Part shown: piece by piece, positions 25,049 through 33,329 of the stretch
Numbering within the stretch: the first letter of the stretch is position 1
Layout of the letters: each line of letters begins with the position of its first letter
Made by a program: the position numbers and the translations under genes
From: Streptomyces sp. NBC_00440
Lineage (GTDB): Bacteria; Actinomycetota; Actinomycetes; Streptomycetales; Streptomycetaceae
Assembly (NCBI RefSeq): GCF_036014215.1
Contig: NZ_CP107921.1
Coordinates: 248,001-312,000, forward strand
Length of the DNA stretch: 64,000 nt
Direction of reading: 5' to 3'
Notes under the pieces: model-generated
Databases searched by the model: none
Seen by the model: only the letters and a program-made list of their open reading frames with translations
What the model was told of the DNA's origin: nothing

Positions 25049-26713
25049 CTAGGCCTGGTGACGGGCCTCGAAGGCTGCGCGCTCGGTCTCGTAGCGCCAC
25101 TGGAGGGTCGCCTTGGGGCTGGCGTTCAGCAGCTCCCGGCAGCTCTGGGTGATCCTGCCGGTACGGGGGTCGCTGGTGGCGCAGGCGGCGGTGGGCCGGT
25201 GGTCGCCCACGGCGCGCCAGAGGCTGCGGCCCTGGATGAAGGCGTACTCCAGCGAGGTCCGGGCACTGTCGCGCAGCTGACGGTACGACAGGTGGTGCTC
25301 GCTGACGGCGCGTGCGTACTCGATGGTGATGTCGGTGCCCGACACGCCCTGGTCGTCGGTGGACAGCGCCACCGGGACACCGGCCGCCAGGTAGCGGTTG
25401 ACCGGGTGGTCGGCGCCGCAGACTTCGAGGATCTGACAGTTACTGGTCAGCGGTACCTCCACCGCGATGTGCCTGCGGGCCATGGTCCGCAGGAGCTGCT
25501 GCGGCCGGTCCTCGCTCATGATGTCCACACCGTGGCCGATGCGCTCGGCGCCCGCGGTCTCGACGGCGTCGCGGATGTGGAACCTGAGGTCCTCGCGGGG
25601 GGCGACCTTGCTGGTCAGCTCACCGGCGTGCAGCGTGACATGTGCCGTGCGGTAGACGGACCGCAGGTACTTGATCATGCGCATCTGCAGGTGGTAGTCG
25701 CGCAGCGCGATGGGGGCGTCCTCGGCCTGCACCAGGTTGACCCCCACGTAGCGGGGGTCCTTGTCGGCCATCTCGAAACCGGCGAGGAGCTGGGTGAAGA
25801 CGTACTGCGGCTCGGACGCGCGGCCGACCTGGAAGTCGAAGCGCACCTGCACCTTGCACGCGGGCTGCGGGTCGGAGCCGTCGCAGCCGAGGGTGGCGCG
25901 CTGCTCCGCCATCTCCCGGGCGGTCTCGGCCTTCGCGTCGTCCAGGACGCGGTTCAGCTTGCCGTCGGCCCGCAGGGAGTCCCGCATCCGGTCGAAGTCA
26001 CCGGTCCACCGGAGATTCGTTCCCAGATTCCGCAGGGCGTCGCCCTGCGGGGTGAAGAGCGGTTCCACGTAGTCCTGGTGGTTGGCGGCGGCCACCTTCG
26101 TCACCTCTGCGACGAGCCTGCCACGGTGCGTTCCGGTGACGGCCTTGAACTTTCCGAAGGTGGCGAAGAAGTGGTCGTGTCCGCTCTCGGCGGGAGTCTC
26201 CTTGAACCCCTCCATGGACCAGGCGTGGATGACGTCCTGCCGGAAGTCGTGGTCGGACACGGCGTCCCGGGCGGGCCGGGTCCCGGGCCCGCACGGCGGT
26301 GCGGACGCCGACAGCGTGGTCTCGTCGATGCACAGCCCGTCGTCGGCGGCGAAGCCGATCAGCGCCTCGACCGGCACTGCGCCCGACAGGTGGGTGTGCA
26401 GGTCCCCGCCCTTCGGCATCGGGCGCAGAAAGGCCCTGAGCCGGTCCGGGTTGTCCTTCACCTTGTCGAGGTACCGCTGAGTCCCGGCAGCCCCGTCCTG
26501 CCAGGGGCGTTCCGCGGCGAGTCTGTCCCGGGGGGCGGCCGCCGATGCACCGGGCACCGTGGCAGCCAGTACGGCCGTGGCGGCGGCGAGCAGCGCGGTA
26601 CCGGCGCGCAGGCCGGAGAGGGAACGGGTCCGGCCTGCGCGGCCGGAGACGCGGGAGGAACCGGAGGTGCGGGAGGAGGAAGAATCGGATCGGGAAGTTC
26701 CATCTGTATCCAT
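25049..26713 (-). CDS. secreted adenosine deaminase-family protein
   Basis: A 554-aa exported member of the adenosine/AMP deaminase superfamily, longer than cytosolic adenosine deaminases (about 340 aa) and similar in plan to ADGF-type secreted enzymes. After a Ser-rich start come Arg residues, a hydrophobic stretch and GASAAAP, a likely signal peptidase site. Metal and catalytic motifs are in order: DLHTHLSGA, HAGE, ERIGHGVD and STDD. It would deaminate adenosine or a related nucleoside outside the cell. ATG at 26713 was chosen; a GTG two codons earlier is equally possible. The palindrome GGATC-TT-GATCC lies just upstream (26729-26740). Confidence 0.85.
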   Translation of the reverse strand: MDTDGTSRSDSSSSRTSGSSRVSGRAGRTRSLSGLRAGTALLAAATAVLAATVPGASAAAPRDRLAAERPWQDGAAGTQRYLDKVKDNPDRLRAFLRPMPKGGDLHTHLSGAVPVEALIGFAADDGLCIDETTLSASAPPCGPGTRPARDAVSDHDFRQDVIHAWSMEGFKETPAESGHDHFFATFGKFKAVTGTHRGRLVAEVTKVAAANHQDYVEPLFTPQGDALRNLGTNLRWTGDFDRMRDSLRADGKLNRVLDDAKAETAREMAEQRATLGCDGSDPQPACKVQVRFDFQVGRASEPQYVFTQLLAGFEMADKDPRYVGVNLVQAEDAPIALRDYHLQMRMIKYLRSVYRTAHVTLHAGELTSKVAPREDLRFHIRDAVETAGAERIGHGVDIMSEDRPQQLLRTMARRHIAVEVPLTSNCQILEVCGADHPVNRYLAAGVPVALSTDDQGVSGTDITIEYARAVSEHHLSYRQLRDSARTSLEYAFIQGRSLWRAVGDHRPTAACATSDPRTGRITQSCRELLNASPKATLQWRYETERAAFEARHQA

Positions 26714-26852
26714 GCGCACAGGAATACCGGATCTTGATCCACTTTACGGTGAGATTCGCCCGATCATGCCGGTACGAGTGACGACGGCCCGTCCCAACCC
26801 CCCGCCGCCCGCCGGGTGTCCGGCGAGGGCGGGGCCCCGGTGAGTGCACCGG

Positions 26853-27302
26853 TCAGTCCCCCGCGGTCAGCCGTACCGGCAGGGTGGCGGTGCTGTTGGA
26901 GAACAGGGACGGCACCGGGGTCAGCCGGTCCGGATCCGCGGCCAGGGTCAGGCCGGGATACCTGGCGAAGACGGCCGGCAGGGCGAGTGCCGCCTCCAGC
27001 CGGGCCAGCGGAGCGCCCAGGCAGAAGTGCGGTCCGTGACCGAAGGCCAGATGCCTGCGCCGCTCGCGGGCGATGTCGAAGGTCCCGGCATCCGCACCGT
27101 GCTGCCCCTCGTCACGGCCGACCGCGCTGTACGGGGCCATGATGGCCTCGCCCCTGGGGATCCGTACCCCGGCGATCTCCACGTCCTCCAGGGGGTAGCG
27201 GAAGGGGAAGCCTGGCGGCCTCGGCGTGGTGGTCGGCGCCGTGCGGGTCGAGGGTGACCTCCGGGGACGGGGCACCGGGTGCGAGGTCATGTGCTTCGCC
27301 AA
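26853..27302 (-). pseudogene. CYP154-like cytochrome P450 remnant with internal deletion
   Basis: The readable frame from 27302 gives about 117 residues of a P450 C-terminus starting at RYPLEDVEI, with the haem motif FGHGPHFCLGAPLARLE, joined to about 30 unrelated residues. Read in another frame, the bases before the join encode PEVTLDPHGADHHAEAARL, which looks like a CYP154 N-terminus. The gene has therefore kept both ends and lost roughly 270 codons, with a frame change. The I helix and ExxR region are gone, so it cannot be a working P450. It lies just after the CYP157-type P450 of a conservon, the usual place of a CYP154 partner. Confidence 0.85.
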
Positions 27303-27360
27303 GTCGACGCGAGGGGTGGGTGTCCGGTCACCGGGATGTGCCGTCGCCGGTGTCCGCTCC

Positions 27361-28602
27361 TTACCGCGCGGAGAAGTCGACGGGCAGCGAGACGGGGACG
27401 CGGGTCCAGGGCGAGGGGCGCCAGGCCACGTCGCGGGCAGGGATGCTGAGCTTCATGTCGGGCAGCAGATGCAGGACGGTGTTGACCGCGGTACGGGTGA
27501 TCAGCCGGGCCGGCACCTGGGCGGGGCACACATGCGCGCCGGCCGAGAAGGCGAGGTGCGCGCGGTTGCCCGGCTCCACCCCGCCGTCGGGCGCGCGGAC
27601 CGCGGGGTCGCCGTTGGCGGCGCTGATCCCCAGGATGAGGACGTCGCCCCGCCTGATCTGCTGTCCGCCCAGTTCGGTGTCGCGCAGTGCGTAGCGGGCG
27701 GGCACGTTGTTCATCGGCGGGTCGCGCCAGAGCGCCTCGTCGAGTGCGTCGTCCACGCCGAGCCGCCCGCCGTGCATCCGGGCCGCGAACCGCGGGTCGG
27801 TGAGCATCAGCCGCAGGGTGTGTGAGATCCAGGCGGTGACGGTCTCGTTGCCCGCGGAGACCATCAGGACCATCGACTGGAGCTGCTCCACCTCGTCCCG
27901 CAGGTTGGGGTGGTCGAGCAGGGCGGTTGTCAGGTCGTCCGCGGGCTCGGCACGGCGGGCTCTGAGCGTGTCGGCGAGGATCTCCTCGAAGTGGCGGTTT
28001 CCGCTCTGCGAGTCGTCCGCGCTGCCGACCAGTGCGATGAGCGCGTTCAGCAGTTCACGCCCTTCGGCGCTGTCCAGGCCGAACAGCGAGGCCGTGGAGA
28101 GCATCGGGACGATCGTGGCGTACTCGTTGACCAGGTCGGCGCTGCCGCGTGCGGAGAACCCGGCGATCAGTTGCGCGCAGACCGCCTCGACCTGGTGCCG
28201 GGTACGGCGCTGGTCGATCCGGGCGACGCCGTCGTCGAGCGGCTGCCGCAACCTGCGGTGCTCCGGGCCGTCGGCGCCGACGACGTTGGCCCGCCAGGCC
28301 ATCATCGGGAGCAGGCCCGAATCCGGTGACACTACACCGTCGTTGAGGTCGCGCCAGTTGCGCGCGTCCCGCGAGTACACCTGCTCCTGGCGGGTGATGG
28401 TCAGCAGTTCGCGGTAGCCCATGACGAGCCAGGCGGGCACCCCCGGCTCCAGTTCCACCTTGGCCACGCTGCCCCACTGCTCACGCAGCCTGCGGTAGGC
28501 CGCCTGCGGATCGCTGGAACCGACGGCCTCGGACAGCGGGAGCAGCCCGGTGGTGTGGCCACCGCGGGCCGGGCAGGACGGCGGCGGGAGGGGATGGTTC
28601 AT
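27361..28602 (-). CDS. CYP157-type cytochrome P450 of the conservon, atypical ExxR
   Basis: A 413-aa P450. The I helix carries SAGNETVTAW, and the haem loop FSAGAHVCPAQ has Cys near 358 followed by Pro. Where ExxR should stand the sequence reads EALW (near residues 290-293), so the arginine is missing. Such EXXW variants, together with CPA after the haem Cys, are a known trait of CYP157 proteins in Streptomyces conservons. The start overlaps the cvnD stop (ATGA), so it is the fifth gene of the operon. Its CYP154 partner downstream is a remnant. Substrate unknown. Confidence 0.87.
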   Translation of the reverse strand: MNHPLPPPSCPARGGHTTGLLPLSEAVGSSDPQAAYRRLREQWGSVAKVELEPGVPAWLVMGYRELLTITRQEQVYSRDARNWRDLNDGVVSPDSGLLPMMAWRANVVGADGPEHRRLRQPLDDGVARIDQRRTRHQVEAVCAQLIAGFSARGSADLVNEYATIVPMLSTASLFGLDSAEGRELLNALIALVGSADDSQSGNRHFEEILADTLRARRAEPADDLTTALLDHPNLRDEVEQLQSMVLMVSAGNETVTAWISHTLRLMLTDPRFAARMHGGRLGVDDALDEALWRDPPMNNVPARYALRDTELGGQQIRRGDVLILGISAANGDPAVRAPDGGVEPGNRAHLAFSAGAHVCPAQVPARLITRTAVNTVLHLLPDMKLSIPARDVAWRPSPWTRVPVSLPVDFSAR

Positions 28603-29207
28603 GAGGCGCTCTCCGGTACGCGCGCCGCTCCGGCGCTCAGCACGTAGTGAACAAGGCTGATCAGCGCGTCGAGCGACGAGGTGCGCTCCCGTGCGTCACA
28701 GATGACGACGGGGGTCTCCGGCAGCAGATCGAGCGCGACACGGAGTTCGTCGGCGGAGTAGTACTCGCTGTCCGGGAACTGGTTCACGGCGACGGCGAAC
28801 GGCAGCCCGCGGATCTCCAGTTGCTCCAGTACGTCGAAACTGTCCTCGATCCTGCGGGTGTCGACCAGGACCAGCACGCCGATGGAGCCCTCGGCCAGCC
28901 CTTCCCACAGGTCCCAGAACCGGCGCTGGCCGGGAGTGCCGAAGAGGTAGAGCACCAGCCGCGAAGTGACCGTGATCCGGCCGAAGTCCATCGCGACGGT
29001 TGTGGTGGTCTTGGTGCCCGTACCCGAGAGGTCGTCCACCCCGATGCTCGCCCGGGTCATCACCTCCTCGGTGCGCAGCGGTTCGATCTCGCTGACCGAC
29101 CCGACCAGCGTGGTCTTGCCGACGCCGAAAGCACCGACGACGAGGATCTTGGCGGCCTGCTGGACGGTGCCGGCCAGATAGCGGTCAGCGGAGACGGCGG
29201 AGACCAT
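28599..29207 (-). CDS. cvnD: conservon small GTPase (CvnD)
   Basis: A 202-aa Ras-like GTPase of the MglA-related CvnD group, the switch protein of conservons. Walker A is GAFGVGKTT (residues 25-33), and FGTPGQ and VNQFPDSE are the later nucleotide-binding parts. I chose the ATG at 29207 (MVSAVSADRY) because AGGAGGT stands 6 nt upstream; a longer frame to 29234 lacks this. The start overlaps the end of cvnC, and the stop overlaps the P450 start. Conservon proteins are thought to form a membrane-associated complex resembling eukaryotic G-protein signalling. Confidence 0.92.
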   Translation of the reverse strand: MVSAVSADRYLAGTVQQAAKILVVGAFGVGKTTLVGSVSEIEPLRTEEVMTRASIGVDDLSGTGTKTTTTVAMDFGRITVTSRLVLYLFGTPGQRRFWDLWEGLAEGSIGVLVLVDTRRIEDSFDVLEQLEIRGLPFAVAVNQFPDSEYYSADELRVALDLLPETPVVICDARERTSSLDALISLVHYVLSAGAARVPESAS

Positions 29208-29550
29208 CGAGTACCTCCTGAAGCAGTTGGCCATCGGGGGGAGCGGCCTGCGGTACGCCGGGGCGCGCCGACAGATGACCGCTGTCGGCGAGGTCGGACA
29301 CCAGTACTTTGACCAGGCTCACCGGCAGTTGGAGGTGGGCGGCCGCCTCCACCAGGGAGAGCAGCCGACGGCACATCCGCAGGAGGGCGCGTTCTTCCCG
29401 GGTGGCGGAGACGGGCAGGTCGTGCGGAGGGTCGACGGCGATGAGCAGTGTCTCAATACCGATGGTGTTACGCGTGGGGCGTGAGCGCCCTTTGCTGATC
29501 ACATAGGGGCGCAACGCCCGGTCCGTGTACTCCCCCTCCGGGTCGCTCAC
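29185..29550 (-). CDS. cvnC: conservon DUF742 protein (CvnC)
   Basis: A 121-aa DUF742 protein with a winged-helix-like core (LLRMCRRLLSLVEAAAHLQL, then VLVSDLADSGHL). CvnC proteins are the third subunit of conservons. The start overlaps the stop of cvnB (29547-29550), and the end overlaps the first codons of cvnD, showing tight translational coupling. Confidence 0.9.
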   Translation of the reverse strand: MSDPEGEYTDRALRPYVISKGRSRPTRNTIGIETLLIAVDPPHDLPVSATREERALLRMCRRLLSLVEAAAHLQLPVSLVKVLVSDLADSGHLSARPGVPQAAPPDGQLLQEVLDGLRRLR

Positions 29551-29963
29551 CGGGCGGCTCCCGGCCTCGGCGGGCTGCTGAGGTTGGCCGCGCCGATTCT
29601 CATGACCTGTGCCTGCATCTGACGGGCCACCAGCTTCGGGTCGACCACCGGTCCTGTCACCACGGCGAGATGGACGTTGTCGGCGCTGCGCATGAAGAGG
29701 AAGCCGCCGTTGAACTCCACCATCTGCTGGTGGACCGAGCCGCCGTCCTCGCCGAACTCCCGTCCGAGGCTGCGGCCCAGGGACTGCAGCCCCGAGCAGT
29801 TCGCCGAGAGGCGGTCGGCGGCGTCCCGGTCCATGCCGTCGGAGCTGACCAGCAGGAGTCCGTCGGCGCTGAAGACGATCGCCTGGCGTACCCCGGGCAC
29901 CGCCGCGACCTCCGAGATCATCCAGCCACGCTGCTCGGGGTTGTCCACGTAACTCATGCTCAC
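29547..29963 (-). CDS. cvnB: conservon roadblock/LC7 protein (CvnB)
   Basis: A 138-aa roadblock/LC7-domain protein (GVRQAIVFSADGLLLVSSDG, later FLFMRSADNVHLAVV), the MglB-like partner that regulates the conservon GTPase. The GTG at 29963 overlaps the cvnA stop; an ATG two codons later (29957) is an alternative. The Pro/Arg-rich C-terminus overlaps the start of cvnC. Confidence 0.9.
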   Translation of the reverse strand: MSMSYVDNPEQRGWMISEVAAVPGVRQAIVFSADGLLLVSSDGMDRDAADRLSANCSGLQSLGRSLGREFGEDGGSVHQQMVEFNGGFLFMRSADNVHLAVVTGPVVDPKLVARQMQAQVMRIGAANLSSPPRPGAAR

Positions 29964-31519
29964 GCCTGTCCTTCTGCGGAATCGGGGGTGTGGGGGGAAG
30001 AATCGTCGCGGCCGTCCTGGCCGGAGCCGGGTTCGGGCACGGACCGGCCGCCCTCGAAGAACTGCTCCATCCAGTCGCCCGCCTCGTCCGGGGTCGCCGA
30101 GGACATGGAGCCGGCCGGGGGCGGCCCGTCCGGCGGCCCGTCGGACAAGCGGTACTCGTCGCGGCGCGACCGCCGGCGCGGGAGGCGCCTGGTCCGCTCG
30201 CCGCCCTGCTCGTACAGCGGAATGGCCTGTTGCACCGGCTGTTCGGCGGGGATCTCGGGGCTCTGCGAGGTCTGCCCGGGGACGGTGGGCGACTGCCCTG
30301 CCCCGGAATCGGGGGCGGGCGGGTGCTGAGCGTCGGAGCCGTCCGCGGGCGAACCGGGCGGGTCGATGGCTTCCAGTACGTGTGTGGGAATCAGCACCAC
30401 GCCGCGGACACCGCCGTACGGGGAAGGCCCCAGGTCGACGCCGAACCCGTGGCGCTGGGCGAAGCGCCCCACCACTGCGAAGCCGGTCTGCGGGATCTCG
30501 CCGACGTCGCCGACGCCCAGGATCCTGCGGCCCGAGGCGACTTCACGCGCTTCAACGAGCCGGTACTCGTCCAGGCCCAGACCGCCGTCGTCCACTTCGA
30601 TGACTGCGCCGCGCTGCACGGTCCGTACGGTCACCGGTACCGCGGTACTCGGGGGCGAGTACTCGGTCGCGTTGGCCAGCAGCTCCGCCAGCAGATGGAT
30701 CAGCGGTTCGACGACGGGCGCCGCGATCCCCACGTCGGGGTCGCCCGATACCTCGACACGGGTGAACGCGACGATCCGTCCCGAGGCGGCCCGCACCACA
30801 TCGACCAGGGCGAGCGGCTTCTGCCACTGCTGTCCCGGCCACTCGCCGCACAGCACCTTGAGGCTCTGGGCGTGCCGGGCCTGCTGGGTCGCCGCATGGT
30901 CCACCCGCATGGTGGATTCGAGGAGTTCGGCGTCGCCGGGGTACCGGTCGGCGATCCCCGTCACGGCGGCCTGGATCCGGTGTGCGGAGGTCTGGACCCG
31001 GCTGGCGAGCTCGACGAGGGCCAGCCGCTGCGACTCCTCGCGGTACTCGGCTGCTTCGCGCACCTCGCCGAGCAGCCGGTCGAGCAGGCCGGTCACGTTC
31101 TCGTCCAGCGGCCATGTCCCGTTCGAAGGGCCCGGGTCCTCCCGGCCGGCCAGTGCTGCGGGCAGCCGCTCCTTGACGGCGTGCTCGACCTCCGCCTGGA
31201 CCAGATCGCTCTGCTGCTGCGCCCGGCGGCGCCACTCGGTGTCGCGGAGGGCCGCACGGTCGGCCTGATCCCCGGCCTCACGCAGCGAGCGGGCCGCCCC
31301 GGCCTCTGCGTCCCTGTGCTGTCCGCGCAGTCTCACCAGGAGCGTGAGCACGGCCAGGGCCGCGGCGAGGTACACCACGAGAACGACGGGGCCTGCGGCG
31401 CTGCCGGCGGCCAGGGGCACCACGGGAGCGGCGAACGTGATGAGCGCGAGGCTCAGAACCGTCGGCCAGAGGTACTGCGTCCGGCGTGGCGGGGGGACGG
31501 ACGCGGGGGAACGGGCCAT
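29960..31519 (-). CDS. cvnA: conservon sensor-kinase-like membrane protein (CvnA)
   Basis: A 519-aa protein with two hydrophobic segments near the N-terminus (about residues 15-62), a charged helical linker, and an HATPase_c domain (N box ELLANATEYS near 280, then EVDDGGLGL, and a later GFAVVGRFAQRHG block). The long Pro/Ser-rich tail is probably disordered. CvnA proteins resemble histidine kinases but usually lack a normal phospho-acceptor His. It is the first gene of the conservon. Confidence 0.9.
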   Translation of the reverse strand: MARSPASVPPPRRTQYLWPTVLSLALITFAAPVVPLAAGSAAGPVVLVVYLAAALAVLTLLVRLRGQHRDAEAGAARSLREAGDQADRAALRDTEWRRRAQQQSDLVQAEVEHAVKERLPAALAGREDPGPSNGTWPLDENVTGLLDRLLGEVREAAEYREESQRLALVELASRVQTSAHRIQAAVTGIADRYPGDAELLESTMRVDHAATQQARHAQSLKVLCGEWPGQQWQKPLALVDVVRAASGRIVAFTRVEVSGDPDVGIAAPVVEPLIHLLAELLANATEYSPPSTAVPVTVRTVQRGAVIEVDDGGLGLDEYRLVEAREVASGRRILGVGDVGEIPQTGFAVVGRFAQRHGFGVDLGPSPYGGVRGVVLIPTHVLEAIDPPGSPADGSDAQHPPAPDSGAGQSPTVPGQTSQSPEIPAEQPVQQAIPLYEQGGERTRRLPRRRSRRDEYRLSDGPPDGPPPAGSMSSATPDEAGDWMEQFFEGGRSVPEPGSGQDGRDDSSPHTPDSAEGQA

Positions 31520-31915
31520 GAAGAACCTTTGAATCGGCTTCTGGAATCGGCTTCTGTATCAGCTTCTGCAACGGCTTCGAACTGGCTGGGAACCGCTTCT
31601 CGAATGGGGTAAAGCCGCGGCCTCACGATTGGTGTCACGGCGCAACAGGCCGATACGGCGACCACGGCTTGAGGACCCGTACCGGCTTCGCCCGTAGCCA
31701 CTCTGACAGGCTTTCACCCCGCACTACATGTAACTGGACGTACATCGTCCGCCTACCGGGCGACTTAGCGAGATCGTATGGTCGCCCTGCGTATCCTCAG
31801 GCCTGTTTTCAGCCACCTCGACTGACCTTCGCCTGCCTCGGTCGACCTCGGCCACGCCGGACACCAGGTGTCATCAAATCCTTGCATCCGGCGACATCCG
31901 AGCGCCGGGCTGAGC
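31520..31915. other. intergenic region upstream of the conservon
   Basis: 396 bp without a gene. It holds a short direct repeat right before cvnA (see 31529-31600), an inverted repeat GGGCGAC-N16-GTCGCCC (31758-31764 and 31781-31787), and TACATGTA near 31724. The promoter of the conservon should lie here but no -35/-10 pair was convincing. Confidence 0.45.
31529..31600. repeat. 12-13 bp direct repeats in the cvnA leader
   Basis: GAATCGGCTTCTG occurs twice without gap, followed by looser copies (TATCAGCTTCTG, CAACGGCTTCG, GAACCGCTTCTCG). The array ends about 10 bp from the cvnA start codon, so it would be in the leader or cover the promoter. Confidence 0.6.
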
Positions 31916-32806
31916 TCACCACCGGTACAGGGCGGGCAGCTCGGCGCCTGCTGCCGGTGCCGCGCCGCAGGCGGAGTCCATCAGCATCCGGTACGCGGAG
32001 ACAGTGGCGCGGTCATGGGTGAGGGTGGCCTCGCCGCCCGGACCTCCGACGACGGCGTGATCCGGGACCTCCGGCACCGGAAGGCGCAGCAGCTCCAGCG
32101 GCGGGGCTCCGGTCAGCGCGTGCGGCCCGGCCGTCAGAGGCATGACCTGCAGGGTGATGTTCGGGTGGGCGGTCGCGAGCCGCAAGGCGTCCAGCTGCTC
32201 CCGCATGACATCCGGGGAGCCGACACACGTACAGAGGGCGGCTTCCGGAATCAGCCCCCACAGGACCGCGCCCCGTTCGCGCAACCGCTCCTGCCGGGCC
32301 CGGAGGAACTCCGTGCGCCGGGCCCGTGCGGCGGGCGGCGCCTGTGGGTGCCGGACCGCCTCGACGGCGGCGGCGTAATCGGCGGTCCGCAGCAGGTCGG
32401 GGACCAGCGCGGGGTGCCACATCCGGATCACCCCGGCCGACGACTCGATACCGAGGACGTCCCGCTGCCAGGCGGGCAGGACGTCACGCCAGCGGTGCCA
32501 CCATCCGGGCTCGTTCGCCCTGGCCAGGCTGGCCCTGATCCGCCGGGCGTCGGCCTCGGGGTGCTTGTAGTACTTCAGGAGATCCCGGACCTGCCCGGCA
32601 TCCAGAGCGGTCTCCGCCCGCTCGATGCGCCGCACGGTGGCCTCGGACAGGTCCAGCGCGGCGGCGACCGCCGCGAGGCCGCAACCGGCCCGCTCACGGG
32701 CCAGGCGGAGCTGTTCCGCGACGACACGGTGCTCCAGGGTCGGGCCTGAGCGGGCTCTCACGGCGTCCATCTCCTTCGCGGTGAATCCGGGCAGCCGTCG
32801 TGTCAC
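31916..32806 (-). CDS. XRE-family regulator with DUF5753 domain
   Basis: A 296-aa protein with an N-terminal helix-turn-helix (EQLRLARERAGCGLAAVAAA, then LSEATVRRIERAE, residues about 30-65) and a C-terminal DUF5753-type domain (from about 110: VLGIESSAGVIRMWHPALVPDLL). This family is expanded in Streptomyces and often pairs with small DUF397 or HATPase proteins. It is divergent from an HATPase gene, and a 13-bp palindrome lies just upstream of its start, so autoregulation is likely. The GTG at 32806 was chosen; no good ribosome binding site is seen. Confidence 0.88.
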   Translation of the reverse strand: MTRRLPGFTAKEMDAVRARSGPTLEHRVVAEQLRLARERAGCGLAAVAAALDLSEATVRRIERAETALDAGQVRDLLKYYKHPEADARRIRASLARANEPGWWHRWRDVLPAWQRDVLGIESSAGVIRMWHPALVPDLLRTADYAAAVEAVRHPQAPPAARARRTEFLRARQERLRERGAVLWGLIPEAALCTCVGSPDVMREQLDALRLATAHPNITLQVMPLTAGPHALTGAPPLELLRLPVPEVPDHAVVGGPGGEATLTHDRATVSAYRMLMDSACGAAPAAGAELPALYRW

Positions 32807-32811
32807 ATTCT

Positions 32812-32824
32812 GTGTGATTCACAC
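32812..32824. promoter_or_regulatory. 13-bp palindrome GTGTGA-T-TCACAC, likely operator
   Basis: Perfect 6-bp arms around one base in the 61-bp gap between the divergent XRE and HATPase genes. A partly overlapping TCACA-N5-TGTGA lies at about 32803-32817. Position suggests binding by the XRE protein. Confidence 0.5.
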
Positions 32825-32832
32825 TCTGACAG

Positions 32833-32861
32833 TTGCAGAGTATGCCGAATATGTTGATAGT
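32833..32861 (+). promoter_or_regulatory. promoter placing the start site on the HATPase ATG
   Basis: TTGCAG (32833-32838), 17-nt spacer, GATAGT (32856-32861). The ATG at 32868 begins 6 nt after the -10 box, exactly where transcription should start, so the mRNA is probably leaderless. Confidence 0.5.
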
Positions 32862-32867
32862 GCATAT

Positions 32868-33329
32868 ATGTCTGAATTCGATGGTGATGCCTCTGCCGCG
32901 TACTCCGACGACAGGGACGACTCCGCCTACCGCTGGTCGACGCCGCGCATACCCGAGGGGGTCATCGACTCCCGGCAGCACGTACGCGACGCCATGCTGG
33001 CCTGGGGCGAGCCGGAGGAGCGGACCGAGACCGCCGTCCTGCTGGTCTCCGAACTCGTCACCAACTCCGTGCGCTACAGCGCCCGGTCCGCGACGGTGCG
33101 CTGCTGTCTGCGGCGCACCTGCTCCGGGATAAGGATCCAGGTGTGGGACGCGGGCGGCGACGGCGTTCCGGCCCAGCGCCGGCCACCGGAGTACGGGACC
33201 GAGCCGGACGGCGCCGCCCGGACCGGTCTGTCGGAACGCGGCCGCGGTCTGCTCATCGTCACCGCACTCGCCGCCGCCTGGGGCACCTGCCAGGACGCCG
33301 GCGGCCGGCTGGTCTGGGCCGACGTCTGA
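32868..33329 (+). CDS. HATPase-domain regulatory protein (RsbW/SpoIIAB-like)
   Basis: A 153-aa protein with a GHKL ATP-binding fold as in anti-sigma factor kinases: N box ELVTNSVRYS, G1 VWDAGG and G2 GLSERGRGLLIV. Such small proteins are numerous in Streptomyces and often pair with XRE/DUF5753 regulators. There is no Shine-Dalgarno before the ATG, but a promoter is spaced to start transcription on it. Longer in-frame starts would run back into the divergent XRE gene. The 3' end overlaps the convergent gene by 71 bp. Confidence 0.82.
   Translation: MSEFDGDASAAYSDDRDDSAYRWSTPRIPEGVIDSRQHVRDAMLAWGEPEERTETAVLLVSELVTNSVRYSARSATVRCCLRRTCSGIRIQVWDAGGDGVPAQRRPPEYGTEPDGAARTGLSERGRGLLIVTALAAAWGTCQDAGGRLVWADV

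Noticed and set aside
26853..27302. Short P450 considered as a functional small protein
   Set aside because: It has only the haem-loop end of the fold and traces of the lost N-terminus in a different frame, so it is called a pseudogene.
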